Assembly (NCBI GenBank): GCA_902560675.1
Contig: CACEMP010000001.1
Span: 124,001 to 188,000 of the forward strand
Direction of reading: 5' to 3'
Source of the DNA: an uncultured Alphaproteobacteria bacterium
GTDB taxonomy: Bacteria; Pseudomonadota; Alphaproteobacteria; HIMB59; GCA-002718135
Length of the DNA: 64,000 nucleotides
Below, in pieces: positions 1 through 10,024 of the stretch. Made by a program: the position numbers and the translations under genes. The notes below the pieces were generated by a model that saw nothing but the letters and a program-made list of their open reading frames with translations, was not told the origin of the DNA and searched no databases. Positions within the stretch are counted from its first letter, which is position 1. Each line of letters opens with the position of its first letter.

Positions 1-911
1 ACGGTAAAGCTGAATTTATGAATCCAGCTGGTTCAGTGAAAGATAGAACAGCTCTTGGTATTATCGAGGATGCAGAAGAAAAAAAATTATTGGAACCAGG
101 TGGAACTGTCGTTGAAGGTACTTTTGGGAACACAGGAATAGGCTTAGCGTTAGTTTGTAATGCAAAAAATTATAATCTAGAAATTGTAATGCCTAACATA
201 ACCGTTCAATCTAAAAGAGATATACTCAAAAATATGGGAGCAAAACTTCATTTAGTTGATGCAAAACCATATTCCGATCCTGGTAACTATCAAAAAGTCT
301 CGCAGCAATTAGCTAAAGATATTGAAAAACAAACAGGTAAAAAAACTTTTTGGGCTGGTCAATTTGAAAATTTAGCAAACTACAAATTTCATGAAAAAAC
401 AACATCTGCAGAAATTTTTAAACAAACAGAAGGTAAAATAGATGGTTTCACATGTGCAATTGGAACTGGAGGAACTTTAACTGGTGTTAGTGTTGGGCTA
501 AAATCAAAAAATAAAGAAATTATTATCGCTTGTACAGACTCACAAGGATCATCAATGTTTAATTATTTTAATAATGGCAAACCAGAAAAGAAAGGAGAGG
601 AATCAATTACAGAAGGTATTGGACAAGCCAGAGTAACAAAAAATTTAGAAAATTGTCTTGTAGACCAATCATTTTTTATTTCTGATAAAGAATGTATGGA
701 AATGCTATTTAAAATTATGAAAACAGATGGATTATTTCTAGGATTAAGTTCTGGGGTAAATATATGTGGTGCAGTAAAACTAGCTAAATCAATGGGTAAA
801 GGGAAAAAAATTGTGACAATACTTTGTGATGATGCAAATAAATATTATGATAAAATGTTTAATAAAGAATATTTGATTTCCAAAAAATTACCTTATGCCG
901 ATTGGATGTAA
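1..911 (+). CDS. PLP-dependent cysteine synthase / cystathionine beta-synthase family, 5' end cut by window edge
   Basis: Reading frame is open upstream of the listed ATG (GKAEFMNPAGSVKDRTA); the NPAGSVKDR PLP-lysine motif and GTGGT loop are typical of the CysK/CBS family. Confidence 0.9.
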   Translation, partial: GKAEFMNPAGSVKDRTALGIIEDAEEKKLLEPGGTVVEGTFGNTGIGLALVCNAKNYNLEIVMPNITVQSKRDILKNMGAKLHLVDAKPYSDPGNYQKVSQQLAKDIEKQTGKKTFWAGQFENLANYKFHEKTTSAEIFKQTEGKIDGFTCAIGTGGTLTGVSVGLKSKNKEIIIACTDSQGSSMFNYFNNGKPEKKGEESITEGIGQARVTKNLENCLVDQSFFISDKECMEMLFKIMKTDGLFLGLSSGVNICGAVKLAKSMGKGKKIVTILCDDANKYYDKMFNKEYLISKKLPYADWM

Positions 912-913
912 TA

Positions 914-2074
914 ATGAAAAATAAAGATAAAAAATTTAATTCTAAAGTAATTCATTCAGGTCATGGCGCTGATGAAACTACGGGTGCTGTTATGCCCCCT
1001 ATTCATCTTTCATCAACTTTCAAACAAAATTCTCCTGGTGACTTTACTTATGAATATGCAAGAACAGGAAACCCAACAAGAGATATATTAGAGAAATTAT
1101 TAGTTGAATTGGAAGATGGTAAATTTGCTTATGCTTTTAGCTCAGGTATGGCTGCAATTTCTGCATTATCAGATGCTTTAGGTAAAAATTATTCAATTAT
1201 TTGTAGCGATGATGTTTATGGTGGAACAAGAAGAATATTTGATAAAATTAAAACAGTAAATCAAGATGTGGAAGTAACATATACCGATCTTAGTAAAGAA
1301 AATAATTGGCAAGGTCATCTAAAAGAAAATACAAAAATGATTTGGGTTGAGACACCCTCTAATCCATTACTAAAGATTATAGATATAAAGAAAATTAGAG
1401 AAAGCTTAAAAGATGATAATATCATTATAGTCTGTGATAATACTTTTGCATCACCCTATAATCAACAACCATTAAATACTGGAGCTGATGTTGTTATACA
1501 TTCCTCAACCAAGTATCTTGGAGGTCATTCAGATATAATCGGAGGTGCACTAATTATAAATGATAATAAAATTTTAGCTGATAAAATTAAATATATTCAA
1601 AATGCAGTTGGTGCAGTTCCCAGCCCCTTTGATTGTTATTTACTTATTCGATCAATTAAGACACTTGCTGTAAGAATGGAGAGGCACAATAATAATGCCT
1701 TAGAAATTGCTAATTATTTATTAAAACATCCTAAAATTAATAAGGTTTTTTATCCTGGATTAGAAAATAACCCAAGTTATGAAATTGCAAAAAAACAAAT
1801 GACTGGGTTTGGAGGAATATTATCAATTGAATTAATGGGTGATATTAATTCAGCAAAAAAATTTCTTGAAACAATTCAACTATTTACACTAGCAGAAAGT
1901 TTGGGTGGAGTTGAAAGTTTAATTGAGCATCCAGCTATAATGACACATGCATCCATTGATAAAAAAATTAGAGATGAATTAGGAATTTCTGATACACTAA
2001 TCAGACTTTCAATTGGCATTGAAGATATTTCAGACTTAAAGAAGTCTTTAGATGATGCTCTAAAAAATATTTAA
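914..2074 (+). CDS. Trans-sulfuration PLP enzyme (cystathionine gamma-lyase/synthase-like)
   Basis: SSTKYLGGHSD PLP-lysine motif, full-length family architecture, adjacent to the CysK/CBS gene. The ORF track starts at TTG 902; ATG at 914 is more likely. Confidence 0.9.
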   Translation: MKNKDKKFNSKVIHSGHGADETTGAVMPPIHLSSTFKQNSPGDFTYEYARTGNPTRDILEKLLVELEDGKFAYAFSSGMAAISALSDALGKNYSIICSDDVYGGTRRIFDKIKTVNQDVEVTYTDLSKENNWQGHLKENTKMIWVETPSNPLLKIIDIKKIRESLKDDNIIIVCDNTFASPYNQQPLNTGADVVIHSSTKYLGGHSDIIGGALIINDNKILADKIKYIQNAVGAVPSPFDCYLLIRSIKTLAVRMERHNNNALEIANYLLKHPKINKVFYPGLENNPSYEIAKKQMTGFGGILSIELMGDINSAKKFLETIQLFTLAESLGGVESLIEHPAIMTHASIDKKIRDELGISDTLIRLSIGIEDISDLKKSLDDALKNI

Positions 2075-2451
2075 ATTATTTTTTTCAAATCTGGAGGTGA
2101 ATAATTAGGACCCTTCATAACTTTACCAAATTCATTATAAATTGGCTTACCTTCCTCTGAAAGTTTACTCATATTACTACGATGAACTTCGTTAAAGCAT
2201 TTATCTAGATCTATACCAAAAGCAGCACCCGCACCGTATGTCACAACTAAAATATCAGTTAATGCATCAGCAACTTCAACGATATCATTATCATTAATTG
2301 CATCTTTTAATTCATTAAATTCTTCATCAATCAATTTTTTTCTTAATTCAACAATTTTATTTTCTGGAAATTCAGCACTAGTTTTTACTTCTTGCCCAAA
2401 AGTTGTCATAAATTCTTTTACTTTTTCAAAATTTGTCATTTTATCTCCCAA
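2071..2451 (-). CDS. MazG/PRA-PH-like nucleoside triphosphate pyrophosphohydrolase
   Basis: EEFNELKDAI...D..EVADALTDILVVTYG all-alpha NTP-PPase motif. Confidence 0.75.
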   Translation of the reverse strand: MGDKMTNFEKVKEFMTTFGQEVKTSAEFPENKIVELRKKLIDEEFNELKDAINDNDIVEVADALTDILVVTYGAGAAFGIDLDKCFNEVHRSNMSKLSEEGKPIYNEFGKVMKGPNYSPPDLKKII

Positions 2452-2457
2452 TAATAT

Positions 2458-3486
2458 TTATTTATAAAAAATATCGTTGTAAGTCACAACTATAAAGAGA
2501 AAAGATATTATTGTTATCCCCACAGCCAAATAAACTCTTGTAATAAACTCAGGAAGAGAGTTTGAAAAAATTCTTCTAATAATAAAATACATTATATGAC
2601 CACCATCTAAAAGAGGAATAGGAAGCAAATTAAATAACCCTACAAATAAAGAAATAATAATGAATAAAAATAGAACTCCCCTTATTTGATCTAGCATCAT
2701 TTGATCTGCATTTTTAACGATCCCTATTGGCCCTGCTAATTGATCTCCTAATGTATTTTCTTTATAAGATTGTTGAAGAAATGCAAAAGAAGCAGCATAA
2801 TATGTAGGTATGAATAATGAAGAGTTTTTAATTGAATCAATTAAATTATACTTATCAATAATAGGTTTTTGAGGTGAAGATATTCCAATAATGTACCTAT
2901 TTAATTCTTCATTAAATTTTAGATCAAAATTTTTTTCAATTATCTGATTATTTCTTTCTATTAAAATATTAATACTTGGGTTGTTGCTAATAGCTTTTGG
3001 TATATCAGAAAACTCTTCAATACTAATATTGTTTATCTCAAGTATTTTATCACCTTTTCTAAGATCATTTTCAAAAGCAGATGAATTTTGACTGACTGAT
3101 CCAATAATCGGCATTAAACTAACAATTCCAAAAAAGAAAAATATGCAGAATAGAGCAAGCCATGCACTAAAAATATTAAAAATACTTCCTGCTAAAAGAA
3201 CCAATATTTTTTGAAAAAGTGTAAGAGATTGAAAGGATCCCTCCTCTTCATTAGAGTTTGGTGAAAATATATTATCAAGCCCCTTGATTTTTACATATCC
3301 ACCCAATGGAATAGGAGATAATTTCCATGTAGTGCCATTTTTATCAGTAAATTTTAAAAGTGGTTTGCCAAACCCAATTGAGAAGTCAGTAACTTCAGCT
3401 TTAAACCATCTCGCAACTATATAATGCCCGTATTCATGGATTGCGACTAAGACTAAAAAAACTAAAATAAGATTAATATAAATCAT
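2458..3486 (-). CDS. rseP: RseP-type site-2 zinc metalloprotease
   Basis: HEYGHY (HExxH) in the N-terminal TM, PDZ-like centre, NLLPIPLLDGGH C-terminal motif. Confidence 0.9.
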   Translation of the reverse strand: MIYINLILVFLVLVAIHEYGHYIVARWFKAEVTDFSIGFGKPLLKFTDKNGTTWKLSPIPLGGYVKIKGLDNIFSPNSNEEEGSFQSLTLFQKILVLLAGSIFNIFSAWLALFCIFFFFGIVSLMPIIGSVSQNSSAFENDLRKGDKILEINNISIEEFSDIPKAISNNPSINILIERNNQIIEKNFDLKFNEELNRYIIGISSPQKPIIDKYNLIDSIKNSSLFIPTYYAASFAFLQQSYKENTLGDQLAGPIGIVKNADQMMLDQIRGVLFLFIIISLFVGLFNLLPIPLLDGGHIMYFIIRRIFSNSLPEFITRVYLAVGITIISFLFIVVTYNDIFYK

Positions 3487-3529
3487 AATTGTTATTAAAT
3501 TAATACTTTAATTTATTGATAAATAGTAT

Positions 3530-6382
3530 TTATCCAGTTTTGGCCTCTTCGTATTCATCAATTGGAGGACAAACACAAAATAAATTTCTATCTCCGTATA
3601 CATTATCAATTCTACTAACTGGACTCCAGTATTTATTATTTATTAAATAAGCATGAGGGTAAGCAGCTTCTTTACGTGAATATTTGTGATCCCAATTGTC
3701 AGAAGATACTTCTTCAATTGTGTGTGGGGCATTTTTTATGGGATTATCTACTTTATCAAATTTACCATCTCTAATCATAGTGATTTCATTGTAAATAGAA
3801 ATCATTGCTTCACAAAATCTATCTAATTCCTCTTTTGATTCACTTTCAGTAGGTTCAATCATTAGTGTGCCTGGAACTGGAAATGACATTGTAGGCGCGT
3901 GAAATCCATAATCAATTAGTCTTTTAGCAATATCTTCATCTGAAATATTTAATTCTTGTTTAAACGGCCTTATATCAATAATAAATTCATGTGCTACCAT
4001 ATTATTTTTACCAGTATATAAAATAGGATAATAATTTTTTAATCTTTCTTTAATATAATTAGCATTTAATATTGCTACTTGAGTTGCTAATTTTAAACCA
4101 TCGTCACCCATCATAGAAATATAAGAATACGAAATAGGTAAAATAGATGCGCTGCCCCAAGGAGCTGCAGAAACTGCCTCTTGAGTAGTTAAACCAATTT
4201 CATTTTTAAACATGGGATGTCCAGGAGCAAAATCTGCTAAATGTTTTTTTAAACCTATAGCGCCAACTCCAGGTCCACCTCCTCCATGAGGTATACAAAA
4301 TGTCTTGTGTAGATTCATATGACATACATCAGGTCCAAATTTACCTGGTTTAGCTAAACCAACCATTGCATTATAATTAGCACCATCAAGATAAACTTGT
4401 CCTCCAGCATCATGAATTTTTTTACAAATCTCAACAATACTCTCTTCAAATACACCATGTGTTGATGGGTATGTAATCATTAAAGCAGATAATTTATCTC
4501 CTGCTTCTTTAATTTTTTTATCTAAGTGGTTTAAGTCAACGTTACCTTTATCATCGCAGTTTACTATTAAAATATCCATACCGCACATCTGTGCACTGGC
4601 CGGATTGGTTCCATGTGCACTTTTTGGAATTATACAAATATTTCTTTTAGTATCTGAATTTTTTTCATGATATTTTTGAATAGCTAATAATCCAGCAAAC
4701 TCACCCTGTGCTCCTGCGTTAGGTTGAAGTGAAACTGCATCAAAACCAGTAATATCTTTTAACATCGATATTAATTCACTCATCATTTCGTTATATCCCT
4801 CACGCTGATGGGGCTCTAAGAATGGATGTGCATTTGAGAAACCTGGTAAAGTAATTGGAAGCATTTCAGATGCAGCATTTAATTTCATAGTGCAAGATCC
4901 AAGAGGTATCATTGATCTATTTAAAGCAACATCTTTGTTTTCTAGTTTTTTTAAATATCTCATCATTTCTGTTTCAGAATGATAGATATTAAATACTGGA
5001 TGAGTTAAGATATTGTCTTTTCTTTCTAAATCATTTTTGAAAATTGAATTTTCAATTTTACCCTCGACCTCTTCAGCATATATTTCAATATTATTTTCAT
5101 TAAAAAATTTAATTAAATTATCTACATCTTGTAGTGATGTAGTTTCATCTAAGGAAATTGAAAAATGATCATTATTTACAAATCTAAAATTTATACCATT
5201 TTCTATAGATTTATTTACCCAGTATTTAGATTTTGAATCTTTTACTAATAAGGTATCAAAATAATTTTTAGATTTTACTTCAAAATTTAATATCTCTAAT
5301 GATTTTTTTAGATATCTAGACTTATAGTGAATGTCATTAGCAATATTTTTTAATCTAGTTGGACCATGATATATTGCATAAGAAGCAGATATAATTGCTA
5401 GTAAGGCCTGTGCAGTACATATATTACTTGTAGCCTTTTCTCTTCTAATATGTTGCTCACGCGTTTGAAGAGCCATTCTGTAAGATCTTTTATTAGTACG
5501 ATCAACTGACACGCCAATTAATCTTCCAGGTATCATTCTTTTGTGTTCATCTAATGTTGCAAAATACGCTGCGTGAGGGCCTCCTAGACCCATTGGAACA
5601 CCAAACCTTTGTGTACTCCCAACAACTATATCAGCTCCAAAATCTTTTGGTGATTTCATAACTACCAAACTCATTATATCAGCTGCTATAATTGATAACG
5701 CATCGTGAGTTTTATTTATATTTATTAAATCGTTGAGATTTGCAATTTCTCCATATGTGTCTGGATTTTGAATTAAACAACCAAATGTATCATTATCTGG
5801 ATTATCAAATATAATTTTTATACCTAGAGGCTTAGCTCTTGTTTTTAAGACAGATAGTGTTTGTGGATGGCATTTATTTTGAACACAAAAAGTAAACTTT
5901 TCACCTTTTTTAATTTTAAAAGCCATCATCATAGCCTCAGCTGCCGCAGTACTTTCATCAAGTAAAGATGCATTTGCAATATCCATACCAGTCAAATCAA
6001 TTATCATTTGTTGAAAATTCATTAACATTTCCAACCTGCCCTGACTTACTTCTGGTTGATAAGGTGTGTAAGCAGTATACCATCCTGGATTTTCAAGAAT
6101 ATTTCTTAAAATAACGCTAGGTGTAATAGTATTATAATAACCCATTCCAATATAAGTTTTTTTAAAATTATTTTTTAAAGATAAAAGTTGAGTATTAATT
6201 TTATTAAACTCCTCAGACATACCAGGTCTAAATTTAAGTTTATCTTTAAAAATGATATGATTAGGTACAGTTTTTTCAATTAATTCATCTAATGAAGAGC
6301 AATTTATTAATTTGAGCATTTCTCCAATATCTTCATTTCTAGGTCCTATATGTCTGCTAACAAATTTATCTATTTCAATCAT
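3530..6382 (-). CDS. gcvP: Glycine dehydrogenase (decarboxylating), P protein
   Basis: 950 aa, single-polypeptide GcvP; motifs SRHIGPR, LDEATA-like, NLHKTFCIPHGGGGPG. Confidence 0.97.
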   Translation of the reverse strand: MIEIDKFVSRHIGPRNEDIGEMLKLINCSSLDELIEKTVPNHIIFKDKLKFRPGMSEEFNKINTQLLSLKNNFKKTYIGMGYYNTITPSVILRNILENPGWYTAYTPYQPEVSQGRLEMLMNFQQMIIDLTGMDIANASLLDESTAAAEAMMMAFKIKKGEKFTFCVQNKCHPQTLSVLKTRAKPLGIKIIFDNPDNDTFGCLIQNPDTYGEIANLNDLININKTHDALSIIAADIMSLVVMKSPKDFGADIVVGSTQRFGVPMGLGGPHAAYFATLDEHKRMIPGRLIGVSVDRTNKRSYRMALQTREQHIRREKATSNICTAQALLAIISASYAIYHGPTRLKNIANDIHYKSRYLKKSLEILNFEVKSKNYFDTLLVKDSKSKYWVNKSIENGINFRFVNNDHFSISLDETTSLQDVDNLIKFFNENNIEIYAEEVEGKIENSIFKNDLERKDNILTHPVFNIYHSETEMMRYLKKLENKDVALNRSMIPLGSCTMKLNAASEMLPITLPGFSNAHPFLEPHQREGYNEMMSELISMLKDITGFDAVSLQPNAGAQGEFAGLLAIQKYHEKNSDTKRNICIIPKSAHGTNPASAQMCGMDILIVNCDDKGNVDLNHLDKKIKEAGDKLSALMITYPSTHGVFEESIVEICKKIHDAGGQVYLDGANYNAMVGLAKPGKFGPDVCHMNLHKTFCIPHGGGGPGVGAIGLKKHLADFAPGHPMFKNEIGLTTQEAVSAAPWGSASILPISYSYISMMGDDGLKLATQVAILNANYIKERLKNYYPILYTGKNNMVAHEFIIDIRPFKQELNISDEDIAKRLIDYGFHAPTMSFPVPGTLMIEPTESESKEELDRFCEAMISIYNEITMIRDGKFDKVDNPIKNAPHTIEEVSSDNWDHKYSRKEAAYPHAYLINNKYWSPVSRIDNVYGDRNLFCVCPPIDEYEEAKTG

Positions 6383-6766
6383 CTATTGTTCCAAAAATTG
6401 TTTATACTCATCTTCTGACATAAGTTCAGAATATTGATTTGAATCAGAAATTTTCATTTTAAAAATCCATCCCTCATTTTCTGCATCTTGATTTATAATA
6501 GCAGCATCATTTTCTAGATTATTATTAACTTCAATTATTTCACCATCTATTGGAGCATAAATATCAGAGGCTGCTTTTACAGATTCAACGACGCAAATTT
6601 CATCTTTTGCTTTTACTGAATTTCCAACTGATGGTAATTCAATAAACACAATATCGCCAAGAGATTCTTGGGCGTGATTGCTAATACCAATTGTAGCAAT
6701 TTCATTTTCAATTGAAACCCATTCATGATCTTTTGTGTATTTTTTTTCACTCATATTTGCTCCCAT
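6383..6766 (-). CDS. gcvH: Glycine cleavage system H protein
   Basis: KYTKDHEWVSIENEIATIGIS and VESVKAASDIYAP lipoyl-lysine motif. Confidence 0.97.
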   Translation of the reverse strand: MGANMSEKKYTKDHEWVSIENEIATIGISNHAQESLGDIVFIELPSVGNSVKAKDEICVVESVKAASDIYAPIDGEIIEVNNNLENDAAIINQDAENEGWIFKMKISDSNQYSELMSEDEYKQFLEQ

Positions 6767-7871
6767 TTTTTTTATAATTTTTTTTTACAAAAGGTAGATT
6801 ATTAATTTTTACTAATTCTAATTTTTTTCTAATTTCACAAAAAATTGGATTATCAGTATTGAATTCAGATATTATATAACCAATAGCAATAGATTTTTTT
6901 AAATTAGGAGAAAAACATCCACTTGTAATTTTGCCAATTTCATTATTATTATTATCAAATAATGTCATTCCATCTCTTAGCATTGATTTACTTGTAGAAA
7001 TTAAACCTATTTTTTTATTAGATAGTTTATTTTTTAATTGATCAGATAAAATTTTATTTCCATTTAAATTTTCATCTTCTAATCTTTCTTTATCTAAAGC
7101 CCATGATAAACCAGCTTCAATTGGTGTAATTTTTTCATTTAATTCATGACCATATAAACTTAATCCAGCTTCGAGTCTTAATGAATCTCTAGAACCTAAC
7201 CCACAAAGCATTGTATTTTCATTTTTAAGTAAATGAGTAATTAAATTTTCTGCACTTTCATTTGGAATAGAAAGTTCAAAACCATCTTCACCAGTATAAC
7301 CTGATCTACTTACTATTATTTCATTGTTATTGTATTTACTTATTAAAATGTCAAAAAAATTCATATTATTTGGAATATCAATAATATTTTTTAAAACATT
7401 AATAGAATCAGGCCCTTGGATTGCGAATAAGCAATTTTCTTTATAAATTTTTTCTGCATTAGGAGCACAAGAAATAAATATTTCTTCGTCTTCTTTTTTT
7501 CGAGATGCATTATAAACAATATACAAATATGACTTATCTTTAATATCAATATTTGAAATAATTAAATCATCAATAACACCTCCATCTTTATTGAGCAAAA
7601 ATGAATAATGCGATCTATTTTTAATTAATTTTTTTAATTGTAATGGAATATATTTTTCTAATTTATGTAAATAAGATTCATTATTTTCAATTAAAATTTG
7701 CCCCATATGACTAACATCAAAAATACCAGAATGATTTCTAACGTTTTTGTGTTCATTAATTATTCCAGTTTTATAATTAATAGGCATATTAAAACCTGCA
7801 AATGGCAATATCTTTGCACCATTATTTTGATGAAAATTTTTCAGCGGAATGTCTAATGGTAACTGGTTCAA
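6747..7871 (-). CDS. gcvT: Aminomethyltransferase, T protein (TTG start)
   Basis: GcvT family sequence (FDVSHMGQI, SRSGYTGEDGFELS); first gene after the glycine riboswitch. Confidence 0.95.
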   Translation of the reverse strand: MNQLPLDIPLKNFHQNNGAKILPFAGFNMPINYKTGIINEHKNVRNHSGIFDVSHMGQILIENNESYLHKLEKYIPLQLKKLIKNRSHYSFLLNKDGGVIDDLIISNIDIKDKSYLYIVYNASRKKEDEEIFISCAPNAEKIYKENCLFAIQGPDSINVLKNIIDIPNNMNFFDILISKYNNNEIIVSRSGYTGEDGFELSIPNESAENLITHLLKNENTMLCGLGSRDSLRLEAGLSLYGHELNEKITPIEAGLSWALDKERLEDENLNGNKILSDQLKNKLSNKKIGLISTSKSMLRDGMTLFDNNNNEIGKITSGCFSPNLKKSIAIGYIISEFNTDNPIFCEIRKKLELVKINNLPFVKKNYKKNGSKYE

Positions 7872-7888
7872 ATAAATTCTCCAAGCTA

Positions 7889-8030
7889 CCCCTCTGTCTT
7901 TTTACCTGAGAGCTTTTCACCTTCGGTAGAGCTAAATGCTCTTTTCCAGAGTTTTTTTTTAACGGTCCATTGTGCCTGAGAGTTTCCGGGTCGTTGCTCC
8001 TTCGGCTCTGAAATTTCAGTATCTCCCGTT
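7889..8030 (-). promoter_or_regulatory. Tandem glycine riboswitch upstream of gcvTHP
   Basis: On the minus strand: GGGAGA...GCCGAAGGAGCAA...GGAAACTCTCAGGCA...GGACCGT, linker, CTCTGGAAAAGAGC...ACCGAAGGTGAAA...GCTCTCAGGTA...GACAGAGG. Two aptamer copies, immediately 5' of gcvT. Confidence 0.95.
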
Positions 8031-8064
8031 AATTATTTGTATACTTATTTTTATAATTTAACAA

Positions 8065-8637
8065 TTAATTTAGAGGTATTTTATTATCAATTTTTGATTT
8101 TTGATAAATTTCTGACATTTTTTGGTACTCTTCTTTGATCTGATAAATTTTATCTGATAATGAGCCCTCTATTCCTAATCTTTTAATTTCCGATAAAATT
8201 GAGTAACTCTCCCAATAATCATTATTAATATTGTATTCACCATCTTTAATCTTAAATACCTCCGTCAAAATTTTAAGATCGTGGGGAATATGAAAACCTT
8301 CTTTTGTGTCGGTATACGAAAAAAAATAGTAAAAATTGTCAAATCCAGCCCAGGTTATAGCTGATAAACACATAGAACAAGGCTGATGGGTACTTATGAA
8401 ATAATAATCTTTTGTATTAAATAGTTTTTTTTCAAATAAATTAAAAAGAGTTGAAATTTCTCCGTGAAATAAAGGATTTTTGATTTCCTGGTTTGTACCT
8501 AGACAAACAAGACTTAGGTCAGATTTTTTAACAATAAATCCACCAAATATTTTATTTCCTTCGTTTATTGAAATTTTTGTTAATGGTATGAGATCATCTA
8601 AAATAACATCTAAAATTCTTTCATAATTTGTTATCAT
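8065..8637 (-). CDS. Cytidine/deoxycytidylate-deaminase-superfamily nucleoside deaminase
   Basis: HGE and PCSMCLSAITWAG zinc-binding signature. Confidence 0.75.
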   Translation of the reverse strand: MITNYERILDVILDDLIPLTKISINEGNKIFGGFIVKKSDLSLVCLGTNQEIKNPLFHGEISTLFNLFEKKLFNTKDYYFISTHQPCSMCLSAITWAGFDNFYYFFSYTDTKEGFHIPHDLKILTEVFKIKDGEYNINNDYWESYSILSEIKRLGIEGSLSDKIYQIKEEYQKMSEIYQKSKIDNKIPLN

Positions 8638-8681
8638 TATGAAATGTCTGATACTTTATTTATTAGATTTGTCCATAAAAC

Positions 8682-8798
8682 AAAAAAAAAGGACCCAGCA
8701 AGCTAGATCCTTTTTGTGTATCGTGCATTTCCTCCCGATACAATTTAATAATCGTTTCCTTTTATTAAATTGATTATTACCTTTGCGTGTAATAATTA
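8682..8798 (-). ncRNA. Candidate compact small RNA or structured leader: three contiguous hairpins plus an intrinsic terminator
   Basis: Inverted repeats 8773-8780/8789-8796, 8741-8751/8762-8772, 8718-8723/8736-8741, and a 12-bp terminator stem 8688-8699/8702-8713 followed on the minus strand by a U run. Candidate promoter TTGATT-N17-TAAATT at 8832-8804. Confidence 0.65.
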
Positions 8799-8917
8799 AA
8801 GATAATTTATCTATTTGTTATTTATCAATCAATAAAAAAATGTATTTTTAAAAGTAAATAATCTTTTTTTGTTGATATGTTTGTTAATAAAATGTGCAAA
8901 ATTAAATTTGATTAAAA

Positions 8918-10024
8918 ATGAGTAAAAATTCAAAACTTAATGTCTTAGGAGTTATGACCGGCACATCAATGGATGGCGTTGATATCAGTTTGATTAAAAC
9001 AAATGGGACTGATTTTGTAAAAATTAAATGTGAGAAAACATATAAATTTGATAAAAATTATCAAAATACAATAAACAATCTAATATTAAATAAACCAAAA
9101 ACTAATAATAAAATTAAAGAATATTTTTTAAAAGAAGATGATTTTGTTACAGATATTTTAGAAAAAAAAATAATTTTGTTTCTGAAACAAAAAAAAATTA
9201 ATAAAAAAAATATTGATTTAATATCAATTAGTGGACAGACTGTTTACCACGACCCATCAAATAAAATCTCTATACAATTAGGTAATGGAAAAAAAATTGC
9301 TAAAACTCTTAAAATTAAAACTATAAGTAATTTAAGAGATAATGATATTAAAAATGGCGGTCAGGGAGCACCCATTGGATCATATTATCATAAGTTTTTA
9401 ATACAAAAATTTAAAGAAAAAGCGATTATAGTAAATCTTGGAGGTATAGCAAATTTTTCAACTGTAATTTCAAGAACACTATTATCATCGGACATAGGGC
9501 CTGCAAATTGCTTAAGTGATGATCTTTGTAATTATTTTTTTAAAAAAAAATTTGATAATGATGGAAATTATGCAAGAAAAGGTAAGATTGATAATAAATT
9601 AATCGAAAAATTCAAAAAAGATAAATTCTTTAAGAAAAAGTTCCCAAAATCATTAGATAGAAATTATTTTAGAAATTATTTTAATAAGCTAATTAAATTG
9701 AACAAATATGATGCGCTAATGACTGCTAACTACATGACTTATATTGGATTTAAAGAATTATTAAAAAATAAAAAATTTAAGATTGAAAGAATCTTACTTA
9801 CTGGAGGCGGAAGAAAAAATAAATTACTCAAAGAAATATTAATAAATAAACTGAATAAAAAAATTGAACTTATTGATAAATATAAAATAAATGGTGATTT
9901 AGTAGAAGCTCAAATGTTTGCGTATATTGGCATGAGATCATTTAAAAATTTAGAAATAAGTAATAAAAATACCACAGGTGTGAAAAAAAATTTAAGTGGT
10001 GGTATTTTATATTTTCCAGATTAA
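8918..10024 (+). CDS. anmK: Anhydro-N-acetylmuramic acid kinase
   Basis: GVMTGTSMDGVD N-terminus, SDIGPANCLSDDL, LTGGGRKN motifs. Confidence 0.95.
   Translation: MSKNSKLNVLGVMTGTSMDGVDISLIKTNGTDFVKIKCEKTYKFDKNYQNTINNLILNKPKTNNKIKEYFLKEDDFVTDILEKKIILFLKQKKINKKNIDLISISGQTVYHDPSNKISIQLGNGKKIAKTLKIKTISNLRDNDIKNGGQGAPIGSYYHKFLIQKFKEKAIIVNLGGIANFSTVISRTLLSSDIGPANCLSDDLCNYFFKKKFDNDGNYARKGKIDNKLIEKFKKDKFFKKKFPKSLDRNYFRNYFNKLIKLNKYDALMTANYMTYIGFKELLKNKKFKIERILLTGGGRKNKLLKEILINKLNKKIELIDKYKINGDLVEAQMFAYIGMRSFKNLEISNKNTTGVKKNLSGGILYFPD

Noticed and set aside
902-913. TTG start for the trans-sulfuration gene in the ORF track
   Set aside because: The ATG four codons later gives a better start just after the upstream gene's stop.
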